A DNA stretch of 7,971 nt from positions 1-7,971 of the forward strand of contig NC_022783.1 in assembly GCF_000496285.1 (NCBI RefSeq). Direction: 5' to 3'. The stretch's first letter is position 1; each line of letters starts with the position of its first letter. The notes beneath the pieces were generated by a model. That model was not told where the DNA came from. It saw only the letters and a program-made list of their open reading frames with translations, and ran no database searches. Of this stretch, positions 1 to 5,177 are shown piece after piece. Source of the stretch: Bacillus toyonensis BCT-7112 (GTDB taxonomy: Bacteria > Bacillota > Bacilli > Bacillales > Bacillaceae_G). Both the position numbers and the translations under genes were made by a program.

Positions 1-143
1 TAGCAAAAGGAATTCTTTCAACAGCTATGTATCAAGAAATAGATCTCATTAAAACTGAAATGAAAAAACGAAACATTTCAGAAATAGATTCACAAAAGAT
101 TTATCAAGAATATATACAATCTCAAGATAACCTTATTAATTAA
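1..143 (+). CDS. Sda-like small protein, 3' part (starts at 7905)
   Basis: This is the C-terminal 46 residues plus the TAA stop (141-143) of the gene that begins at 7905. The segment IDLIKTEMKKRNI lines up without gaps with IELIENEIKRRSL, the second helix of Bacillus subtilis Sda. About seven extra residues separate the two helices relative to Sda, and the tail extends some 20 residues beyond the usual end (Sda is about 46 residues; this protein is 69). The assignment is therefore a divergent Sda-like antikinase rather than a clear orthologue. No terminator hairpin follows before the promoter of the next gene at about 184, so some read-through into the gene at 234 is possible. If the window were not circular, this would be only an unidentified C-terminal fragment. 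Confidence 0.7.
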   Translation, partial: AKGILSTAMYQEIDLIKTEMKKRNISEIDSQKIYQEYIQSQDNLIN

Positions 144-183
144 ACATTTAATATCCGGAAATCAATATTAAATTAACCATTTG

Positions 184-192
184 TGGTAAAAT
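184..192 (+). promoter_or_regulatory. extended -10 promoter for the gene at 234
   Basis: TGGTAAAAT is an extended -10 element (TGN followed by TAAAAT), with no convincing -35 box. It would start transcription near base 199, about 35 bases before the ATG at 234. The TATAAT at 213-218 is too close to the ribosome binding site (222-227) to be the main -10. Confidence 0.4.
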
Positions 193-233
193 ATGTATTA
201 ATTATTTAAATATATAATAGTAAGGAGACTTAA

Positions 234-524
234 ATGCAACCAAAAAATTTAACATCTTGGAATTTCAAAGATAAATTAATCTTTTTATTTTGCTTTATTT
301 TTCCTCTGATAGGGTTTATTTATATTCTTATTAACAGAAAAAAGTGGAATAAACAAGAAACAATTTTATATCTACTATTTGCTGTAATAAATCTTTCTCT
401 AACTATAACAGTAACATTTATCACTCGTGATTTTTGGATAATCACACTACATTATATAATCAGCATACTCTTAATCACTTATTTTATTTTCACTAAAAAA
501 ACAAGTAATAATACCCCTATTTAA
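234..524 (+). CDS. three-helix integral membrane protein, unknown function
   Basis: This 96-residue protein has three predicted membrane segments, at roughly residues 15-33, 43-62 and 68-86. A basic loop (NRKKWNKQE) lies between the first and second, and a polar tail follows the third. The ATG is preceded at a good distance by AAGGAG (222-227), which fixes the start. I do not recognise a family; no catalytic or metal-binding motif is visible. It lies 90 bases downstream of the Sda-like gene in the same direction and has its own terminator (528-560), so it is probably a single-gene unit or the second gene of a short operon. Small membrane proteins of this kind on Bacillus plasmids are often immunity or signalling accessories, but nothing here shows that. 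Confidence 0.75.
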   Translation: MQPKNLTSWNFKDKLIFLFCFIFPLIGFIYILINRKKWNKQETILYLLFAVINLSLTITVTFITRDFWIITLHYIISILLITYFIFTKKTSNNTPI

Positions 525-527
525 ATT

Positions 528-560
528 AAAAAAGAGTCCTATTAATTTAGGACTCTTTTT
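528..560 (+). terminator. rho-independent terminator after the 96-residue membrane protein
   Basis: The arm AAAAAGAGTCCTA pairs with TAGGACTCTTTTT around a six-base loop, followed by further T residues. The A run upstream makes it potentially bidirectional. It starts three bases after the stop codon at 522-524. Confidence 0.85.
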
Positions 561-687
561 CTTGGTTTGAAAGTACAACAATGTATCATAATGAAAAACC
601 CTTTAAACATACAAGTTTTATTTTTATAAGTATTAAAATAATATATAATAATAAAAATATATTATTTTAAAAATTGAGGTAACCATT

Positions 688-1140
688 ATGCGAAGTTTAA
701 AAATATTATTAGGACTATTATTTACATTCATAAGTATATGTATATATTTTTTTTTAGTAGAACCTAAAGATAAAATAAAACTAACTCCTGATATGATTTC
801 ACAGGTAAAATATTTAGAAACAAATTCGGTTGCTGAAGGTACTATTAAAGATTATGGTCAAGATGCAAAAAATGTATTTCAAAAACTAATTAGTTCAAAA
901 ACAGTTGTATCAAAAACAACTTTTTGGAAAAAAAAGCTTTCCGAAAACTCTTCTAATCTTTCTCAACGTATTATTGAATTTTCATTAGATAATAAAGAAA
1001 AGATTACATTTGAAATATTGACTTTCAATGTAGAAGGACATAAAAACGAATCATATATTCGACATATAGGAGATTCTACTATTTATCACTTAAATGCAGA
1101 GTATACTGAAGATATACTGATGCAGTTTACCAATCGTTAA
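688..1140 (+). CDS. N-terminally anchored or exported protein, unknown function
   Basis: This 150-residue protein starts MRSLK and then has a hydrophobic stretch (about residues 5-23) resembling a signal anchor or uncleaved signal peptide. No clear AXA cleavage site or lipobox cysteine is visible: the only cysteine lies inside the hydrophobic stretch, without an L-x-x-C context. The rest is polar and lysine-rich, and probably lies outside the membrane. The ATG is set by GAGGT at 676-680, seven bases upstream. The upstream region is almost pure A/T, with TATAAT at 644-649 as a possible -10. A terminator follows at 1195-1228. The family is not recognised; the fold looks like a small mixed alpha/beta extracytoplasmic domain, which is a guess from residue pattern. 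Confidence 0.75.
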   Translation: MRSLKILLGLLFTFISICIYFFLVEPKDKIKLTPDMISQVKYLETNSVAEGTIKDYGQDAKNVFQKLISSKTVVSKTTFWKKKLSENSSNLSQRIIEFSLDNKEKITFEILTFNVEGHKNESYIRHIGDSTIYHLNAEYTEDILMQFTNR

Positions 1141-1194
1141 TATTTCCTTCGTACTAAGATCATACTTTTAAACACATCTATTAATATCATCTTG

Positions 1195-1228
1195 AAAAGC
1201 ACTTCTGAAACTATCAAAAGTGCTTTTT
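1195..1228 (+). terminator. rho-independent terminator after the 150-residue gene
   Basis: AAAAGCACTT (1195-1204) pairs perfectly with AAGTGCTTTT (1218-1227) and is followed by T-rich sequence. It closes the transcription unit of the gene ending at 1140. Confidence 0.85.
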
Positions 1229-1241
1229 GTTTTTCATGATA

Positions 1242-1275
1242 TGAAAGTAAACTTTTAAATATTAGTTTACTTTCA
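1242..1275. repeat. palindromic element IR1 (GTAAAC...GTTTAC), related to IR2 at 7684
   Basis: The perfect 11-bp arms TGAAAGTAAAC (1242-1252) and GTTTACTTTCA (1265-1275) flank a 12-base spacer, TTTTAAATATTA. The inner 24 bases match the element at 7690-7713 at 22 positions, including the spacer, so both strands of the stem and the loop are conserved. There is no T run, so this is not a terminator. Operator or recombination site are both possible. Confidence 0.7.
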
Positions 1276-1378
1276 AATCCCTGAAAATATTAACTTTACA
1301 ACAAGCCCTCTGATATCCTCACTTTATGCAACAAAAGTATACATTCAAAACACTGTAAATAAAGAGGTTAGAACATCC

Positions 1379-1507
1379 ATGAACAAAAAAGAAAAAACTA
1401 GATCCACACTAGTTTTTTACATAATCACTTATTATCGAAAATTACTTTTAAAAGTTTCTCCAATTCTTGTTCTCCATTTTAAAAAGTTTTTTATTTATAA
1501 GAATTGA
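1379..1507 (+). CDS. doubtful 42-residue hydrophobic/basic ORF
   Basis: The ORF reads MNKKEKTRST and then alternating hydrophobic and basic residues, ending FFIYKN. AAAGAGG (1361-1367) lies 11 bases before the ATG. Against it, a perfect terminator hairpin (1392-1418) lies within the first 14 codons, and the ORF runs antisense toward the gene ending at 1509. It is more likely chance coding across the 3' region of the opposite gene than a real peptide gene. It is listed because this 368-base stretch (1141-1508) holds no other candidate. Confidence 0.2.
   Translation: MNKKEKTRSTLVFYIITYYRKLLLKVSPILVLHFKKFFIYKN
1392..1418 (-). terminator. terminator for the 64-residue minus-strand gene
   Basis: AAAAAACTAG (1392-1401) and CTAGTTTTTT (1409-1418) form a perfect 10-bp stem with a 7-base loop. 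On the minus strand the hairpin is followed by TTTTTTCTTTTTT, a good intrinsic terminator about 90 bases beyond the stop codon of the gene at 1509-1703. It may also act on the plus strand. Confidence 0.75.
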
Positions 1508-1508
1508 A

Positions 1509-1703
1509 TTAAATATTATTTGTCTGTTTTCTCTTTATGTTTAACAAACACCAAACTAAATAGCCCAATAAATAACCATCTACAATAGAAAGTCCTAGAC
1601 TTATTAATAGATTCCAACCTAAATGAAGGGAAACCAATAAAGAAAGTAATCCTCCAACTATGCCACCTAAAACACCGATCGTAAATTTCATCTTATTAGT
1701 CAT
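1509..1703 (-). CDS. 64-residue two-helix membrane protein, glycine-zipper-like
   Basis: I place the start at the ATG complementary to 1701-1703 because the minus strand has GGAGG six bases upstream; a longer reading from 1724 would begin upstream of that site and use a non-ATG codon. The product, starting MTNKMKFT, has two hydrophobic segments (about residues 7-28 and 32-54). The first is rich in small residues (GVLGGIVGG), as in tightly packed or oligomerising helices. The tail is basic (NIKRKQ). A consensus-type promoter precedes it at 1741-1769. No family is recognised. Holin-like, bacteriocin-like or immunity roles would fit the shape equally, and none has direct support. Confidence 0.75.
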   Translation of the reverse strand: MTNKMKFTIGVLGGIVGGLLSLLVSLHLGWNLLISLGLSIVDGYLLGYLVWCLLNIKRKQTNNI

Positions 1704-1740
1704 ATGTGTCCTCCATATAATCAATAAATTTCATACCAAA

Positions 1741-1769
1741 ATTATATATTACTAATTAAAAATATACAA
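1741..1769 (-). promoter_or_regulatory. sigma-A-type promoter for the 64-residue membrane protein
   Basis: On the minus strand, TTGTAT (1769-1764) and TATAAT (1746-1741) are separated by exactly 17 bases. Transcription would start near 1734, giving a 5' leader of about 30 bases to the ATG at 1703. Confidence 0.7.
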
Positions 1770-1890
1770 TTTTATGTAATTTTTTCTTAATATTATATTT
1801 ATGTGAAATTGACATAACACCACTTATCAGTAATCAATGTATCTTAGATTACTATTTAGATGTTCAAGTGTTAAACTAGTTGTATATTAT

Positions 1891-2000
1891 CTAAACAACC
1901 ATCTAAACACAAAAACAAAGAAACCCTTATCAACTATAAAATTGTTTAGTTGTTTGAATAGTGTTTAGTTCAGATGTTTAAAAGGATGGTGACCTAAACA
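1891..2000. repeat. cluster of CTAAACA / TGTTTAG repeats upstream of the DUF3967-type gene
   Basis: The heptamer CTAAACA occurs at 1891-1897, 1903-1909 and 1994-2000, and its complement TGTTTAG at 1943-1949 and 1962-1968. Imperfect copies are at 1852-1862 and 1975-1981. The last exact copy abuts the GTG start codon. Spacings are 12 bases for the first pair and 19 for the inverted pair. Such a cluster directly upstream of a DNA-binding protein gene is typical of an autoregulatory operator or a plasmid centromere. Confidence 0.6.
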
Positions 2001-2561
2001 GTGCAACAAAGAGACTGGTTATCAGCTGAAGAAGTAGCTAAAAAAATAAAAGTATCAGCTATGACTATAAAACGAAACTGTCAAACCTACGGTAGTTTTT
2101 TAAAATTCCAACAAGGTGAAAAGAACAAATATTTAATCCATCAAGAATGTATACCTGTTTTTCAATTTATAGCTAAAATGAGAAATAAAAGAAACCTTCA
2201 AACAAAACAAATTATTGAGCTCCTCAGTAAAGAAGGATTCCCTAAATTTATAGATGTTGAACCTATCCAAACAACTAAACAACAACCTGAACAAATCCAA
2301 GTAGAACAAGAATTTGTAGCTGTTCAAGAGTTAGATAGAATTGTTGCTGAAAGAGTATCTGAGCAACTTAAAAAACATGAAGAAAATTTAAAAGAATGGT
2401 TAACTGAACAGCAAAAACAGCAACAGGATTTTCAAAAAGCTATGGTTCAAAGAATGGATGAACGTGATCAAAACCTAATGACTATGATCCGTGAAACCCA
2501 AGAGACTAAAAAATTGATTACAGCCACTCAACAAAAAAAGTGGTGGCAATTTTGGAAATAG
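2001..2561 (+). CDS. MerR/RacA-like HTH coiled-coil protein with KKWWQFWK tail (DUF3967 type)
   Basis: This 186-residue protein has an N-terminal MerR-like helix-turn-helix (about residues 6-30, WLSAEEVAKKIKVSAMTIKR) and a second DNA-binding element (about 40-80). A proline/glutamine linker (88-104) is followed by a long charged coiled coil (about 108-178), ending in the aromatic, basic octapeptide KKWWQFWK. The layout matches DUF3967 proteins common on B. cereus group plasmids and recalls RacA, the Bacillus chromosome-anchoring protein. The tryptophan tail could anchor the protein to the membrane. The start is GTG at 2001: upstream ATG and GTG codons in frame stop at once, and AAAGGATGGTGA (1981-1992) is an extended ribosome binding site. 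Role in segregation or autoregulation is inferred from its architecture and from the repeats just upstream. A terminator follows immediately. Confidence 0.85.
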   Translation: MQQRDWLSAEEVAKKIKVSAMTIKRNCQTYGSFLKFQQGEKNKYLIHQECIPVFQFIAKMRNKRNLQTKQIIELLSKEGFPKFIDVEPIQTTKQQPEQIQVEQEFVAVQELDRIVAERVSEQLKKHEENLKEWLTEQQKQQQDFQKAMVQRMDERDQNLMTMIRETQETKKLITATQQKKWWQFWK

Positions 2562-2592
2562 AAAAAGCCGTGCTTATATGCAGGGCTTTTTT
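2562..2592 (+). terminator. rho-independent terminator of the DUF3967-type gene
   Basis: AAAAAGCC and GGCTTTTT form the stem, with TGC/GCA pairing inside around TTATAT, followed by TTT. It starts one base after the stop codon. Confidence 0.85.
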
Positions 2593-2699
2593 ATACAGAA
2601 TTCTATACAGATTTTTGTACTAATACAGGACTTTTATAAACCTGAAAAACCCTAAGATCTCCACAATGTATAAAATCATGCATAGAATAATAGAAAGAG

Positions 2700-2740
2700 A
2701 AAAAGCACAAACCCAATTGCATCAAAGGTTTGTGCTTTTT
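2700..2740. terminator. strong orphan hairpin terminator
   Basis: AAAAAGCACAAACC (2700-2713) pairs perfectly over 14 bp with GGTTTGTGCTTTTT (2727-2740). The A run before and T run after make it bidirectional. No gene ends nearby: the upstream gene already has its own terminator at 2562-2592, and 2593-2862 holds no ORF I can support. It could end an unannotated small RNA or insulate the next gene. Confidence 0.75.
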
Positions 2741-2862
2741 ATTTGCTACCGATAATGAGACGTTATGTTAACAGAACATGTATACAGTAGTCACTTTACA
2801 AGAAATAATATATTATAGAATTTACAAGATAATGGTAATTGGATATCGGAGGATATAATACT

Positions 2863-3147
2863 ATGTTTGAATTTCTTTTTGGTCTATTATCATCAATATT
2901 CGGAAGTATATTTTACGACCAAGGTTTAAATACAAAAAGGGTTGATCGTCACATTGAAAAACTTGGACAGTATCCTTGGTTTAAAAAGATTTATGAGAAT
3001 AAACGGTATCATAGGCTTTTTTTCGTAAACTATCGTATTCGTGAATATCTGCAAAGTAGCTTTCGCGTTAAACAGTTGATTAAAAGTCAGAAAAGGCAAA
3101 AAAAATTCAAACAATTACTTGAAGTACAACTAACAAAATCAAAGTAA
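2863..3147 (+). CDS. 94-residue basic protein with hydrophobic N-terminus, unknown function
   Basis: The start is ATG at 2863, with GGAGG (2848-2852) ten bases upstream; a longer TTG reading from 2839 would place that site inside the gene. The product begins MFEFLFGLLSSIFGSIFYDQG, a hydrophobic segment that could insert in the membrane. About 70 strongly basic residues follow, including NKRYHRLFFVNYRIREYL and a lysine-rich C-terminus (SQKRQKKFKQ). No family is recognised. A membrane-tethered nucleic-acid-binding or peripheral protein would fit the composition; this is inference. The gene converges on the Xre gene (3258-3710), and a bidirectional terminator lies between them. Confidence 0.7.
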   Translation: MFEFLFGLLSSIFGSIFYDQGLNTKRVDRHIEKLGQYPWFKKIYENKRYHRLFFVNYRIREYLQSSFRVKQLIKSQKRQKKFKQLLEVQLTKSK

Positions 3148-3184
3148 TAAGAACAAGCTAACTTCTGATAACGATAGTTATGTA

Positions 3185-3212
3185 AATAAGCTGTCCAGAT
3201 GGACAGCTTATT
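3185..3212. terminator. bidirectional terminator between convergent genes
   Basis: The 12-bp perfect stem AATAAGCTGTCC / GGACAGCTTATT has the tetraloop AGAT (3197-3200) and is followed by TTATT on the plus strand. It lies between the plus-strand gene ending at 3147 and the minus-strand gene ending at 3258, and probably serves both. Confidence 0.8.
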
Positions 3213-3257
3213 TTATTGCTTAGCGTGTTTTTTCCCAAAACGTTGGCGGTATTCATA

Positions 3258-3710
3258 TTAATTCTTTAATAATCTTTCTTTCACTGTAGAACCTAGATTT
3301 ACTATTAACCAAAAAATCACAGCTGTTATAATCCATATCGTTACTAAAATAACACTAGAAATAATAAAATCCTTTAAAGATGAAAATTGTAATGGAGAAC
3401 GTTGGGTTATTAATACCTCTTTTATTACATAAAAAAGTACAAATACTAAACTACCGCCTAAAAAATCAACTACTCTATTTTTTTTCTTAATCTTAATTCT
3501 TTTTTTTAGAATACTGTCTTCTCTTATTAATTCATCAATAGTTACATTATATATATCTGACAAAATAATTAAATTGTCGATATCGGGATATGTTTTACCA
3601 GATTCCCACTTTGAAACAGATTGTTTTGAAACGCCTATTTTTTGTGCAACATTTTCTTGCGTGTAATTATATTGCAATCTTAGTTGTTTTAACCGTTCAT
3701 TTAATAACAT
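3258..3710 (-). CDS. Xre/Cro-type HTH regulator with two C-terminal membrane helices
   Basis: This 150-residue protein has a classic Cro/CI helix-turn-helix at residues 5-60, including TQENVAQKIGVSKQSVSKWE and the following YPDIDNL. A basic linker (KKRIKIKKKNR) leads to two hydrophobic segments (about 84-98 and 113-138). The DNA-binding domain would therefore sit on the cytoplasmic face of the membrane. Membrane-tethered Xre proteins are common in Firmicutes and often sense envelope or peptide signals; the ligand here is unknown. The start is the ATG complementary to 3708-3710, with a G-rich ribosome binding site (GGGGGAT) upstream; another ATG ten bases upstream is out of frame. Three ATTTAAAA repeats lie just upstream and may be its operators. 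Confidence 0.85.
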   Translation of the reverse strand: MLLNERLKQLRLQYNYTQENVAQKIGVSKQSVSKWESGKTYPDIDNLIILSDIYNVTIDELIREDSILKKRIKIKKKNRVVDFLGGSLVFVLFYVIKEVLITQRSPLQFSSLKDFIISSVILVTIWIITAVIFWLIVNLGSTVKERLLKN

Positions 3711-3728
3711 CTATATTCATCCCCCAAA

Positions 3729-3768
3729 ATTTAAAAGTGATATTTAAAATTAAATCATAAATTTAAAA
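3729..3768. promoter_or_regulatory. three ATTTAAAA repeats upstream of the Xre gene
   Basis: ATTTAAAA occurs at 3729-3736, 3742-3749 and 3761-3768, with 13- and 19-base steps and a palindromic TTTAAA core. The position, 19-58 bases upstream of the Xre start codon, fits an autoregulatory operator, but the sequence is so AT-rich that chance cannot be excluded. Confidence 0.35.
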
Positions 3769-3831
3769 TAAATCGATAACCTTCTGAGTAACTATAGTCA
3801 CCCATTGGTTTACAAACTGTAAAATCAATTA

Positions 3832-3858
3832 TTTCCCCTTGTTTTTGGGTGTGAGTGC
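3832..3858 (+). repeat. module A, copy 1
   Basis: This 27-base element contains CCCCTTG, a T run and GGGTGTGAGTGC. It matches 7503-7529 at 26 of 27 positions in the same orientation. The C run can pair with the following G run. It contains the heptamer GGTGTGA (3848-3854) shared with the iteron-like repeats at 4226-4271. A bulged hairpin (CGTGTGGGG with CCCCACG, 3867-3887) follows. Confidence 0.75.
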
Positions 3859-3940
3859 TGGCTCGTCGTGTGGGGGCGAAACCCCACGAATATAACGTAA
3901 CTATACATAGAATAAAATTGTTGCTTTGATCGATACAACT

Positions 3941-3998
3941 AGCGGTTCGGCGGGTACAATTGCTGATCCAAGTCGAACAACCTAAATTCTCGTTTTTG
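3941..3998 (+). repeat. module B, copy 1
   Basis: This 58-base element begins AGCGGTTCGGCGGGTACAAT and ends CTCGTTTTTG. It is identical to 7620-7677 at 49 of 58 positions, without gaps. TTCGGCGGGT (3946-3955) is exactly complementary to ACCCGCCGAA (4026-4035), so in this copy modules B and C together can fold into one large structure. Confidence 0.75.
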
Positions 3999-4036
3999 GT
4001 CTGTTCGGCTTGGCGAAAGATAAAAACCCGCCGAAA
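3986..4036 (+). repeat. module C, copy 1
   Basis: GTTTTTGGTCTGTTCGGCTT (3992-4011) and the following GGCGA match 7444-7468 at 23 of 25 positions. TTCGGC (4004-4009) can pair with GCCGAA (4030-4035). It overlaps the end of module B directly, whereas copy 2 of module C lies before modules A and B. Confidence 0.7.
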
Positions 4037-4051
4037 AAAGTTTTGCAAGGA

Positions 4052-4152
4052 CAAAATTAAAAAGCAAAAGTATTAGCCTTTTCTTTTTAATTTTGAAGGT
4101 GGAGATTTTTGAGCGATGTTTGCTCAAAAATACTACCTGTTCCTTGCGGAAC
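4052..4152. repeat. consecutive hairpins, candidate single-strand or plasmid origin
   Basis: Three hairpins follow each other: CAAAATTAAAAAG / CTTTTTAATTTTG (4052-4064 with 4083-4095, perfect 13 bp), TTTTTGAGC / GCTCAAAAA (4106-4114 with 4122-4130), and GTTCC / GGAAC around TTGC (4139-4152). With modules A-C they make 3832-4152 almost continuously structured. Non-coding stacked hairpins near rep fit a single-strand origin or replication origin, but I could not match a named origin type. Confidence 0.5.
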
Positions 4153-4225
4153 TTTTAGCCCTATATATAAGAGTGAGAAGAGCAAAGTAAAGAAAGTCAG
4201 TAATAACAAGGGTTTATACGATATA

Positions 4226-4271
4226 AGGTGTGAAAAAAAATTCACACCTGTGTGATTTTTTTTTCACACCT
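4226..4271. repeat. AGGTGTGAA iteron-like inverted and direct repeats
   Basis: AGGTGTGAA is at 4226-4234, and its complement TTCACACCT at 4241-4249 and 4263-4271, the last two 22 bases apart (two helical turns). The outer copies form a perfect 15-bp inverted repeat through flanking A and T runs (4226-4240 with 4257-4271), and TCACAC/GTGTGA gives a further inner palindrome at 4242-4255. It is just beyond the terminator of the candidate rep gene, a reasonable place for initiator binding sites. Confidence 0.65.
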
Positions 4272-4290
4272 AGAAAATGGAAAATAGTAC

Positions 4291-4324
4291 AAAAAAGAAA
4301 GATGTCAATAGTAAAATTGACATC
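4291..4324 (-). terminator. terminator of the candidate rep gene
   Basis: GATGTCAAT (4301-4309) and ATTGACATC (4316-4324) form a perfect 9-bp stem. On the minus strand it is followed by TTTCTTTTTT. The stem begins inside the TAG stop codon of the gene at 4324-4977. Confidence 0.8.
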
Positions 4325-4977
4325 TAAAATAAATAAATTGGTAATTTATGTTTTTTGTTATCACCCATAACTTTAAAATTCCTTAATGACTTTTTAAAAA
4401 TATGTTGAGTTGCCCTATCAACACTATCCTTAGGAGAACAACACATAATATTAGGATTTACAAACCATGTACGACTTGTGCAAATCCTCCCATCATCAGT
4501 TGTCATTCCTGCTTCTGCAACCCCTAAAACACCTTTCTTTAGCAAGGAATTCATTGTTTTAGAAACACTCTCTCTTGTTTTACCAAGCTTTTCAGCTAAA
4601 TAGCTAGGTGTTGCTGCATTAGTATCAACTTCATTATCATTATTATTTTTTTCAATAATTACATTAGTTTTAAATTCTAAATAAGAAGAAATCTGCAATA
4701 AAAACGCTTGCTCTGCATTAGTGAAATATCCAATACCATTTAAATATTCCATATTATCCATTATAATCTGCACAAATCTCACCCGATCCGTTGGTTTTTT
4801 CTTTTTTGCAATGAAATATTCTTCTCCGCCAGTCGCCTTACTTAATAACTGTAAGAGCATTGCTTTCTCTTCTTCTGAGTAACCACCGGCTTGCAACTGA
4901 TCGTAAATACTATCAATCTTACTATCTCTTTCTTTTGCCTTTTTTTCAGCTTGTCCAAAATCTACAACTTTTGTCAT
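4324..4977 (-). CDS. winged-helix protein, probable RepL-like plasmid replication initiator
   Basis: The ATG complementary to 4975-4977 is preferred, with AAGGGAG about ten bases upstream; an upstream TTG (5010) has no good site. The 217-residue product has a charged N-terminus (1-30), an alpha-helical region (about 66-110), an Asn/Asp-rich linker (111-119) and a winged helix-turn-helix (about 121-155, TPSYLAEKLGKTRESVSKTM). The motif TWFVNPNI follows at 170-177. Helices, winged helix and a W-x-V/M-N-P element in this order resemble RepL-type firmicute initiators, though it is longer and diverged. It carries no HUH or replicative helicase motif. It is the only initiator candidate in the window, next to mob and the repeats at 4226-4271. 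A MarR-like regulator is the alternative. Confidence 0.65.
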   Translation of the reverse strand: MTKVVDFGQAEKKAKERDSKIDSIYDQLQAGGYSEEEKAMLLQLLSKATGGEEYFIAKKKKPTDRVRFVQIIMDNMEYLNGIGYFTNAEQAFLLQISSYLEFKTNVIIEKNNNDNEVDTNAATPSYLAEKLGKTRESVSKTMNSLLKKGVLGVAEAGMTTDDGRICTSRTWFVNPNIMCCSPKDSVDRATQHIFKKSLRNFKVMGDNKKHKLPIYLF

Positions 4978-5002
4978 AAAATAATTCTCTCCCTTAGTGG
5001 AA

Positions 5003-5057
5003 GGAATCAACTTTTATATGTTAGAATGTATATAGAATATATATTGGTTGATTCCAA
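5003..5057 (-). promoter_or_regulatory. rep promoter with flanking inverted-repeat operator
   Basis: On the minus strand TTGGAA (5057-5052) and TATATA (5034-5029) are 17 bases apart. A perfect 9-bp inverted repeat flanks the -10: GTTGATTCC (5047-5055) overlaps the -35, and GGAATCAAC (5003-5011) lies in the leader. The left half also sits in a local hairpin, GGTTG/CAACC (5046-5059). Binding of a dimer or looping between halves would repress rep, as expected for copy-number control; the binder is unknown. Confidence 0.6.
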
Positions 5058-5067
5058 CCTTATTATG

Positions 5068-5105
5068 AAAAACCGCCTGTCCGCCAAGACTTTGGGCGGT
5101 TTTTT
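5068..5105. terminator. bidirectional terminator between mob and rep
   Basis: AAAAACCGCC (5068-5077) pairs with GGCGGTTTTT (5095-5104), with T runs on both strands. On the minus strand it stops transcription from the relaxase gene before the rep promoter. Confidence 0.8.
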
Positions 5106-5177
5106 CGTGTTTCTTTATAATAACATGAAACACCTTGTTAAAGCTTTCCATCTCGTGTAAAAACATAACATTCAATT

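Noticed and set aside
637..666. AATAATATAT / ATATATTATT inverted repeat upstream of the gene at 688
   Set aside because: It is pure A/T sequence in an A/T-rich leader, so pairing is expected by chance.
1242..1275. IR1 as a second terminator after the 150-residue gene
   Set aside because: No T run follows on either strand, and a good terminator precedes it.
1867..2000. CTAAACA repeats as a CRISPR array
   Set aside because: Repeats are only seven bases, mixed in orientation and irregularly spaced, and no cas genes are present.
3755..4127. Two overlapping minus-strand frames of 99 and 62 codons
   Set aside because: They lie across modules A to C and the stacked hairpins, have no good ribosome binding site, and their Arg/Thr/Cys-rich sequence is not protein-like.
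4891..5160. An 89-codon plus-strand frame
   Set aside because: It is antisense to the rep start and promoter, and passes through the mob terminator.
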